Of a DNA stretch of 11,772 bases, positions 1 to 4,903 are shown one piece after another. Location: contig URUI01000064.1 of the NCBI GenBank assembly GCA_900551015.1, positions 1-11,772 of the forward strand, given 5' to 3'. The notes beneath the pieces were generated by a model, which had not been told where the DNA came from, did not search any database, and saw only the letters and a program-made list of their open reading frames with translations. This stretch comes from an uncultured Collinsella sp. GTDB lineage: Bacteria; Actinomycetota; Coriobacteriia; Coriobacteriales; Coriobacteriaceae. Position 1 is the first letter of the stretch; each line of letters starts with the position of its first letter. A program made the translations under genes and the position numbers.

Positions 1-23
1 GAGAGTGGAAAATGGTCACTTGA
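1..23. other. Left-edge sequence not matching the adjoining flavoprotein
   Basis: These bases, and really the first 50 or so, are about 40% GC, well below the gene that follows. No frame gives the FAD-binding N-terminus expected upstream of the oxidoreductase. The frame continuous with the downstream gene has a TGA stop at 21-23. The stretch could be the end of an inserted element, a deletion junction or a contig-edge artefact. I cannot identify it. Confidence 0.4.
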
Positions 24-1208
24 CGTTATGTTTGGGAATGCACTTCATATCGAAACCCCGGCTTTGGCCTGTCGCACTTTAAACAGGAGCTCACCGGTCC
101 CGAGTACGCGCAGCGCTTTATCGACCAGGTGCATGCAACCGATATTGCGCTGTTCCTGAACAGCATGGTGATTGGGATTGATTCAGGCGAGCCTGCGGAA
201 GACACCGCGGTCCACACCGTCACGCTCATGAGCCCCACCGGCATGCTGCAGCTCACCGGACGGGCGGTCGTCCTTGCCATGGGTTGCCGCGAGCGTACCC
301 GCAGCGAGATCAAGATCCCCGGCAGCCGTCCCGCTGGCGTGTTTACGGCCGGCCTGGCGCAGCGATACATCAATATCGAAAACCTCAAGCCCGGCTCGCG
401 TGCCGTCATTTTGGGCTCGGGCGATATCGGGCTGATCATGGCGCGCCGCTGCACGCTCGAGGGGATTTCGGTCGAGGGCGTGTACGAGCTTATGCCGTAC
501 GCCAACGGACTGCGCCGCAATGTCAAGAACTGTCTGGACGACTTTGGCATTCCGCTGCACCTGTCCGCCACCGTCACGCGCGTGATCGGGCACGACCGTG
601 TGGAGGCCGTCGAGGTGAGTCAGGTCGACGAGCACCTGGCGCCCATTCCGGGTACCGAGCGCATTGTTCCGTGCGACACGTTGCTGCTTTCGGTGGGTCT
701 GATTCCCGAGAACGAGCTTTCGGTTGCCGCGGGTGTAGAGCTTGATCCGCGCACGCGCGGCGCCGTGGTGAACCAGAGCCTGCAGACGGGCGTACCGGGC
801 ATCTTTGCCTGCGGCAACGTGCTGCACGTGCACGACCTGGCAGACAATGTGACGACCGAGTCCGAGAGGGCTGGCGCAGCTGCAGCGGCGTACGCGCTGG
901 GGACCGCCGCGGGCGTCGTTCCGGACTGCGAGCTCGCCGTCTCCCCTGCCGGCATTGCGGGATACGCGCTGCCGGGACGCATTACGGCCGTGGCGCTCAC
1001 CAAGCTCAACTTCCGCGTGCGCCGGCCGGTCGATACCGCTCGAGTACGCATCTTGGCCAACAGAGAAGAAGTGTTTGCGGGCAAAGTCCGCGCGTTTAAG
1101 CCGAGCGTCATGGAAAGCTTCCCGATGCCGGCTAAGGTGATTCAACGCGCACTCGACCTGGGTGCCAGCGAAATCGTCCTGTCCATCGATCCCGTTGAGG
1201 AGGCATAG
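24..1208 (+). pseudogene. NAD(P)/FAD-dependent oxidoreductase, 5'-truncated (probable pseudogene or junction fragment)
   Basis: This is the middle and C-terminal part of a class II pyridine-nucleotide-type flavoprotein, the family found beside DUF1667 proteins and glycerol-3-phosphate dehydrogenase in anaerobic bacteria. Recognisable blocks, in order, are NPGFGLSHFKQELTGPEYA (from about 54); LAMGCRERTR, the strand at the end of the first FAD half; the NAD(P)-binding loop GSGDIG (414-431); and GIFACGNVLHVHDL, the second FAD contact. The C-terminal domain ends in LSIDPVEEA. Full-length members begin about 45-50 residues earlier with a GGGPAG dinucleotide fold, and that part is missing. The frame is closed by TGA at 21-23. 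The first possible start, GTG at 129, would give 359 residues without the FAD Rossmann motif, so the product is unlikely to bind FAD normally. It sits 3 nt upstream of the DUF1667 gene and would be cotranscribed. The family assignment is firm. Whether it is a true pseudogene or an edge artefact is open. Confidence 0.72.
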
Positions 1209-1211
1209 CTC

Positions 1212-1610
1212 ATGAGTACGAATGTGACCGAAACGCTGCAGTTCAACTGCACCACCTGCCCATCCGAGTGCCTCCTGACCGTAGAGGTGGAGCACGACGC
1301 CAATGGCACCGTGGTGGAAGTGCGCTCCGTAACCGGTAACAACTGCCCGCGCGGCGATACGTTCGCACATCAAGAGCTCACCTGCCCCATGCGCGTGCTC
1401 ACAACGACCGTGGCCGTCTCCGGCGGCGACGAAGCCCTACTCCCCGTCCGCACGGCCGAAGCCATCCCGCTAGAACTCCACGCCCAGGCCATGGACCTCA
1501 TCCGCGGCGTGGTCGTCGAGGCCCCCATCCGCATGGGCGACGTCGTGCTAGAGAACCTCCTAGACACCAACATCAACCTTATCGCCAGCATGAACATCGA
1601 CCCAGCCTAA
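1212..1610 (+). CDS. DUF1667 domain protein, flavoprotein partner
   Basis: A complete protein of 132 residues. The ATG is preceded by GAGGAGG at 1197-1203 (8-nt spacing), which overlaps the end of the upstream gene; the intergenic gap is 3 nt. The N-terminus has a cysteine cluster C13-x2-C16-x3-C20, followed by NCPRG (C45) and TCPMR (C58). This is the pattern of DUF1667 (PF07892), suggesting bound metal or an iron-sulfur cluster. The C-terminus carries the family segment VVVEAPIRMGDVVLENLL, followed by a short hydrophobic tail. There is no signal peptide or membrane segment, so it is cytoplasmic. In relatives, genes of this type follow a flavoprotein oxidoreductase next to glycerol kinase or glycerol-3-phosphate dehydrogenase, so an electron-transfer subunit role is plausible but inferred. 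It is intact here although its flavoprotein partner appears truncated. A terminator follows almost at once. Confidence 0.85.
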   Translation: MSTNVTETLQFNCTTCPSECLLTVEVEHDANGTVVEVRSVTGNNCPRGDTFAHQELTCPMRVLTTTVAVSGGDEALLPVRTAEAIPLELHAQAMDLIRGVVVEAPIRMGDVVLENLLDTNINLIASMNIDPA

Positions 1611-1612
1611 GC

Positions 1613-1649
1613 AGCTAATTTGGGACGGGGCTCTTTTAGCTACCCCGCT
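1613..1649 (+). repeat. 37-nt intergenic repeat, copy A
   Basis: Starts 2 nt after the DUF1667 stop codon. It begins AGCTAATTTGGGACGGGGCT and ends AGCTACCCCGCT. It matches 11680-11716 in the same orientation with one difference (C at 1633, T at 11700). AGCTAA (1613-1618) and TTAGCT (1636-1641) are inverted, so the element can also fold on itself. A diverged relative lies at 1868-1903. The spacer 1611-2086 (476 bp) has no credible gene; it holds this repeat, a terminator, three further repeat elements and a promoter. Confidence 0.7.
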
Positions 1650-1659
1650 CCCTTCTTTT
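1622..1659 (+). terminator. Rho-independent terminator of the flavoprotein/DUF1667 operon
   Basis: GGGACGGGG (1622-1630) pairs with CCCCGCTCCC (1643-1652) apart from a small A/CT internal loop. The loop is about 12 nt, and the T-rich run TTCTTTT follows at 1653-1659. The stem overlaps the 37-nt repeat, whose AGCTAA/TTAGCT pairing is an alternative, competing fold. Confidence 0.6.
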
Positions 1660-1702
1660 CGGTTGCAAAAGCGCCCTCTTGGCTGCTATCGGATTTGTGC
1701 CA

Positions 1703-1861
1703 TTTCAAAACTACCCGGATTACGGGGCTGATTCGAAGACCCCTATCCTTGCCGGCACTTTTCGATTTTTGATAAGCCGTCTACCTGCGGTTTTAATTTC
1801 GCGATTTTTCCCATGGTCAAGTAATACAGGTCCAGCCCCGTAATCCGCCATACTTTTGAAA
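1703..1861. repeat. 159-bp imperfect palindromic element
   Basis: Left arm 1703-1730 and right arm 1833-1861 are inverted copies. They share TTTCAAAA at the outer ends and CGGATTACGGGGCTG at the inner ends, with a few mismatches and a 1-nt length difference between. The 102-nt centre is AT-richer and has weaker internal complementarity near its edges. On the minus strand it can be read as a short frame ending CRQG, with no ribosome binding site. The form is that of a non-autonomous mobile or REP-type repeat, or a structured RNA. I cannot name a family. Confidence 0.55.
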
Positions 1862-1867
1862 CCAGCC

Positions 1868-1903
1868 CATTTGGAACGGGCCTCTTATGACTACTTTTGC
1901 CCC
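1868..1903 (+). repeat. Diverged relative of the 37-nt repeat
   Basis: CATTTGGAACGGGCCTCTTA, then a stretch ending TTTTGCCCC, aligns with copies A (1613-1649) and B (11680-11716) in the same orientation. Several substitutions and a small length change have spoiled the GGGG/CCCC pairing. It begins 6 nt after the 159-bp palindrome. Confidence 0.4.
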
Positions 1904-1915
1904 AACGTTCGCTCA

Positions 1916-1993
1916 AATGATTTTTCTGGGACGGGGATTGAATAATCATTGGGTGCCGAATGATTATTCAATCCCCGTCCCAGGAAAATCATT
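1916..1993. repeat. Long hairpin with 35-bp arms
   Basis: The arms 1916-1950 and 1959-1993 are reverse complements over 35 nt, with a single G·U-compatible difference (T1925 opposite G1984). The loop is only 8 nt (GGGTGCCG, 1951-1958). Each arm is itself bounded by AATGATT and AATCATT, and the core CTGGGACGGGGATTG shares GGGACGGGG with the 37-nt repeat. No T-tract follows on either strand, so it is not a simple terminator. It ends 38 nt before the -35 of the peptidase promoter. Confidence 0.8.
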
Positions 1994-2031
1994 CCGCAAG
2001 TTTTACGCAGCTAAAATAGCCCCGTCGCAAA

Positions 2032-2059
2032 TTGACTACCCTGGCATTGGGGATACCAT
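2032..2059 (+). promoter_or_regulatory. Candidate sigma-70 promoter of the M24 peptidase gene
   Basis: The -35 is TTGACT (2032-2037; 5 of 6 consensus bases), the spacer is 16 nt, and the -10 is TACCAT (2054-2059; 4 of 6). The start point would be near 2066, giving a leader of about 20 nt to the ATG at 2087. Confidence 0.5.
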
Positions 2060-2086
2060 GGTGGCACCCTAGCGAAAGGATGTTTC

Positions 2087-3175
2087 ATGGCACATGTCGA
2101 TGACCAGCGTGTGGCGCGCGTGCTCGATGCGCTCGAGGCTCAGCACCCCGGCGCACAGCTGCTCGTAAACGACCCGTGGTCGATTTATTACCTGACCGGT
2201 TTTTATGCCGATATGTTCGAGCGTTTTTGCGGTGTGCTGCTCGCGCGCGATGACGAGCCCGTAATCTTGGTCAACGCCCTGCATCAGCTGCCCGAGTACG
2301 ACAATGCCCGCGTTGCCTACCACACCGATACCGATGTCGTGGCCGATGCCATCGCGCGCGAGATCGATCCAACCAAGCCGCTTGGCATCGATACCGTCAT
2401 GCGCTCCGGCTTTTTGATGCCCCTTCTGGAGCGCCATGCCGCCAGCGAGTTTTTCCTGGGCGACTTTGCCGTCACCGCCGCACGCACCTACAAGGATGCC
2501 GCCGAGCAGGAGCTCATGCGCGCGTCCTCGGCCGCCAACGACGCCGTGATGGCCGACGCCATCAAGCTCGTCCACGAGGGCGTAACGGAGCGCGAAATTG
2601 CCGACCAGATGCTCGGTCTGTACCGTAATCACGGCTGCGAGGGCTTTAGCTTTCCGCCCATCGTGAGCTTTGGCGCCAACGCCGGCGACCCGCACCACGA
2701 GCCCGACGACACCGTACTCAAGCGTGGCGACGTGGTGCTGTTCGACATCGGCGGGCGTCATCGCAACTATTGCTCGGACATGACGCGCACGTTCTTTTGG
2801 GGCGAGCCGGACGAGGAGACGGCGCGCATCTACGACATCGTGCGCCGTGCCAACGAGGCCGCCGAGGCGCTCATCGCACCGGGCGTGCGCATGTGTGACC
2901 TGGACCGTGCCGCGCGCGACGTGATTGAGGATGCGGGCTATGGGCAGTACTTTACGCATCGCCTGGGGCACTCGATCGGGCTGCAGGACCACGAGCCAGG
3001 CGACGTCTCGCTCGTCAACGAGCAGGTCGTGGAGCCGGGCATGACGTTCTCCATCGAACCGGGCATCTACCTCCCCGGCCGCACCGGCGTCCGCATCGAG
3101 GACCTTGCCCTAGTGACCGAGTCCGGCGTCGAGATTCTCAACGCCTACCCCCACGATCCGGTCCGCCTAGACTAG
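2087..3175 (+). CDS. M24 family metallopeptidase, Xaa-Pro peptidase type
   Basis: A complete 362-residue cytoplasmic peptidase predicted to remove N-terminal residues from Xaa-Pro peptides. Residues 1-130 form the creatinase/prolidase-type N-terminal domain (LVNDPWSIYYLTGFYADMF). Residues 135-355 are the pita-bread catalytic domain. The five dinuclear-metal ligands are present: D220 (LFDIGG), D231 (CSDMTRT), H295 (HRLGHSIG), E324 (FSIEPGIY) and E338 (VRIEDL). The family histidines H204 (DPHHEP) and H302 (QDHEPG) are also present. Length is normal for bacterial proteins of this type. AAAGGA at 2075-2080, 6 nt from the ATG, fixes the start. It is monocistronic, with its own promoter, flanked by palindromic repeats on both sides and convergent with folC. 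Substrate preference (prolidase or aminopeptidase P) cannot be decided from sequence alone. Confidence 0.9.
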   Translation: MAHVDDQRVARVLDALEAQHPGAQLLVNDPWSIYYLTGFYADMFERFCGVLLARDDEPVILVNALHQLPEYDNARVAYHTDTDVVADAIAREIDPTKPLGIDTVMRSGFLMPLLERHAASEFFLGDFAVTAARTYKDAAEQELMRASSAANDAVMADAIKLVHEGVTEREIADQMLGLYRNHGCEGFSFPPIVSFGANAGDPHHEPDDTVLKRGDVVLFDIGGRHRNYCSDMTRTFFWGEPDEETARIYDIVRRANEAAEALIAPGVRMCDLDRAARDVIEDAGYGQYFTHRLGHSIGLQDHEPGDVSLVNEQVVEPGMTFSIEPGIYLPGRTGVRIEDLALVTESGVEILNAYPHDPVRLD

Positions 3176-3199
3176 CCCGGTCCCCAAGCCCCCAAACTA

Positions 3200-3266
3200 A
3201 GTTGCGGTGGAATAGTTCCTGGATGGGCTGCTAGAACCCAAAAACAGGAACTATTTCACCGCAACT
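3200..3266. repeat. 22-bp-arm palindrome between convergent genes
   Basis: AGTTGCGGTGGAATAGTTCC plus TG (3200-3221) is the inverse of 3245-3266, with one G·U-compatible difference. The loop contains TGGG (3224-3227) and CCCA (3237-3240), which extend an inner stem. It lies between the peptidase stop (3175) and the folC stop (3281). It may act as a shared transcript end for both strands, although no T-run follows either arm. Confidence 0.7.
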
Positions 3267-3280
3267 GCTAAGGGGATGGG

Positions 3281-4624
3281 TTAACGGAGCAGGCCGGCTA
3301 CTTCGCCGGCTAGGGTGATGGTGCCGGCTGCTACGAAGGACTCGTCCGCGGCATCGAGGGCAGCGAGGGCCTCGGGCACGCTCGCGTACACGCCCGCGAG
3401 CTTATCGGCGTCCACAAGTGCGGCAAGCTCCTCTGCCGGCAGGGCGCGATCGGAATCGGTCTGGGTCACAACCACGCGCGGGAAGGCCGGAATCAGCACG
3501 TCGACGATGCCCGCCACGTCCTTGTCGGCCAGCGCAGCGCACAGCAGCGTGGGGCGATTCTCCACGCACGGGTCGATCTCATCCAGCGCGCTCACAAAGT
3601 TCTCGCAGCTCTGGGGATTATGACAGGCATCGATTAGCTTGAGCGGATTGGTCCCCAGCACGTCAAAACGACCCGGCGTGGGGCAGCCCATAAGCGATGC
3701 ATCCAACGCATCGTGATCGAGCTCGCGGCCCAGATAGCCCTCGCATAGCATAATCGCGCACGCTGCATTCTGCGGCTGATAGGCCGGCTTCACCATGCTC
3801 GACGTATAAATCGCGCGCGGCGTGGTGCAGCTGAACTCCACCGTATCGCCCACATGCGCCGGCACCTTGGTCGTGGAGTGGCTCACCACCAACGGCGCCA
3901 CACCGCACTCACGGCAGCGAGCATCCATCACACGCTGAACGCTCGCTTCGTGCGTACCCTCACCCAGCACAACCAGACGTCCGGGCTTGATGACCGCGGC
4001 CTTCTCCCCCGCAATGGCCTCGAGCGTGTCGCCCAAAATGCGCATGTGGTCGAGGCCGATACCCGTAATGGCAACGGCGACGGGATCGGTCGCACTCGTG
4101 GCATCCCAACGGCCGCCCATGCCAACCTCGAGCACAGCAACGTCCACCGCAGCCTCGGCAAACATCACCAGAGCGGCAGCCGTCAGCAGGTCAAACGGCG
4201 TGATGGTATAGGCGTGCTCCCCCGCCGCCACACGACGAGCATTCACGCGATGCCCCGCCTCGACGGCGGCAGAAACGCCACGGGCAAACGCTTCATCGCT
4301 TACGACGAGACCATCGACCTCCATGCGCTCGGAATAACGCACCAACTGCGGCGACGTATACAGCGCGGTCTTTAGCCCCTCGCCACGAAGGATGGCAGCC
4401 GAAAAACGCGTGGTCGAAGTCTTGCCATTGGTGCCGGCAACCTGAATGCAATCGAAATACTCATCCGGACGCCCCAGCTCATCGAGCATATCGACAACCG
4501 TCTCAAGCAGAGGCCCAGCATCCCCAGAAATCCGCCCCGTATCAGCAGCAAGTCCCAAAGCCTCACCAAACGAAAGCAACTCAAACGAGAAAGGAACGAC
4601 ATACGACCCAGAACGCTTAGCCAT
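3281..4624 (-). CDS. folC: Bifunctional folylpolyglutamate synthase / dihydrofolate synthase
   Basis: A Mur-ligase-type ATP enzyme that adds glutamate to dihydropteroate and to folates, which makes and retains folate in the cytoplasm. From the start chosen here it has 447 residues. It contains the P-loop VAGTNGKTS (64-70 for GTNGKTS), the TSPQL folate loop (90-94), VLEVGMGGRWDATS (164-177), LDHMRILGDT (191-200), EKAAVIKPG (207-215, metal/ATP region), PGRFDV (317-322) and the C-terminal DACHNP (332-337; usually DGAHNP). An ATG 21 nt earlier (4645) is also open. I prefer 4624 because GAGGGG at 4635-4640 lies 10 nt before it, whereas 4645 has no Shine-Dalgarno and directly abuts a terminator. 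It lies downstream of valS, the usual Firmicutes-like order. A separate promoter candidate and an intrinsic terminator lie immediately upstream. Confidence 0.92.
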   Translation of the reverse strand: MAKRSGSYVVPFSFELLSFGEALGLAADTGRISGDAGPLLETVVDMLDELGRPDEYFDCIQVAGTNGKTSTTRFSAAILRGEGLKTALYTSPQLVRYSERMEVDGLVVSDEAFARGVSAAVEAGHRVNARRVAAGEHAYTITPFDLLTAAALVMFAEAAVDVAVLEVGMGGRWDATSATDPVAVAITGIGLDHMRILGDTLEAIAGEKAAVIKPGRLVVLGEGTHEASVQRVMDARCRECGVAPLVVSHSTTKVPAHVGDTVEFSCTTPRAIYTSSMVKPAYQPQNAACAIMLCEGYLGRELDHDALDASLMGCPTPGRFDVLGTNPLKLIDACHNPQSCENFVSALDEIDPCVENRPTLLCAALADKDVAGIVDVLIPAFPRVVVTQTDSDRALPAEELAALVDADKLAGVYASVPEALAALDAADESFVAAGTITLAGEVAGLLR

Positions 4625-4645
4625 AACCCAAAGTCCCCTCAACAT

Positions 4646-4680
4646 AAAAAGAGGCCCGTAATAAACAACGAGCCCCTCCC
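4646..4680 (-). terminator. Intrinsic terminator or attenuator just upstream of folC
   Basis: On the minus strand GGGGCTCG (4676-4669) pairs with CGGGCCTC (4658-4651), using two G·U pairs, around a 10-nt loop. TTTTT (4650-4646) follows directly. Its end is only 21 nt from the preferred folC start, too close for a promoter to fit between. folC must therefore be read through it, as an attenuator, unless it also ends the valS transcript. Confidence 0.6.
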
Positions 4681-4684
4681 ATTC

Positions 4685-4693
4685 AAAATATCA
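4685..4693 (-). promoter_or_regulatory. folC: Candidate extended -10 promoter of folC
   Basis: The minus strand reads TGATATTTT, a TGn extension plus a -10 hexamer TATTTT (4690-4685). No good -35 is seen at 17 nt, which is acceptable for an extended -10. The start point would fall near 4678, just before the terminator-like hairpin. Confidence 0.35.
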
Positions 4694-4721
4694 GCCAAAC
4701 ACCGCTTTGCAGCGAGCTAAA

Positions 4722-4739
4722 GGCCACAACCAAGTGGCC
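4722..4739 (-). terminator. Short hairpin downstream of valS, possible weak terminator
   Basis: GGCCAC (4722-4727) and GTGGCC (4734-4739) are inverted around a 6-nt loop. On the minus strand the stem is followed by TTT. The same GGCCAC/GTGGCC core recurs in the larger structure at 4821-4843. It could end the valS transcript weakly. Confidence 0.3.
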
Positions 4740-4780
4740 CTAACCCACCAGCTGCAAACAACCACGTAACCGCCATGGGA

Positions 4781-4888
4781 GCGGTTTGGGGCTTTGCTCG
4801 ATACAAGTTCCGCACGAGCCGAAGGCCACTTAATGTGGCCTTCGTGCGAGCAGGACTGTCCGCAGTAGCGAGCAATGCCCCAAACCGC
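4781..4888. repeat. 108-bp nested palindrome downstream of valS
   Basis: The outer arms GCGGTTTGGGGCTTTGCTCG (4781-4800) and 4869-4888 are inverted copies with one mismatch in 20. Inside, GAAGGCCAC (4821-4829) and GTGGCCTTC (4835-4843) form a perfect 9-bp stem with a 5-nt loop, flanked by CGCAC (4811-4815) and GTGCG (4844-4848). It starts 15 nt past the valS stop. No T-run follows on the minus strand, so a REP-like or mRNA-protecting role fits better than a terminator. Confidence 0.65.
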
Positions 4889-4903
4889 GTCCCCCAGTAC
4901 CGC

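Noticed and set aside
183..1373. A 396-codon open frame antisense to the flavoprotein and DUF1667 genes
   Set aside because: It spans two well-supported genes on the other strand and resembles no family; His/Arg/Ala-rich composition is typical of a shadow frame.
1743..1949. A 68-residue minus-strand frame in the first large spacer
   Set aside because: It lies within the two palindromic elements and lacks a ribosome binding site; more likely a repeat than a gene.
1887..2072. A 61-residue plus-strand frame before the peptidase gene
   Set aside because: It reads through both arms of the 35-bp hairpin and over the promoter, so it is non-coding structure.
2069..2992. A 307-codon open frame antisense to the M24 peptidase
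   Set aside because: The plus-strand gene has all five metal ligands and a good ribosome binding site; the antisense frame has neither motifs nor a start signal.
4646..4903. THF riboswitch upstream of folC
   Set aside because: I could not find the conserved GGAGAGTAG-type segments; only simple hairpins and a terminator are present.
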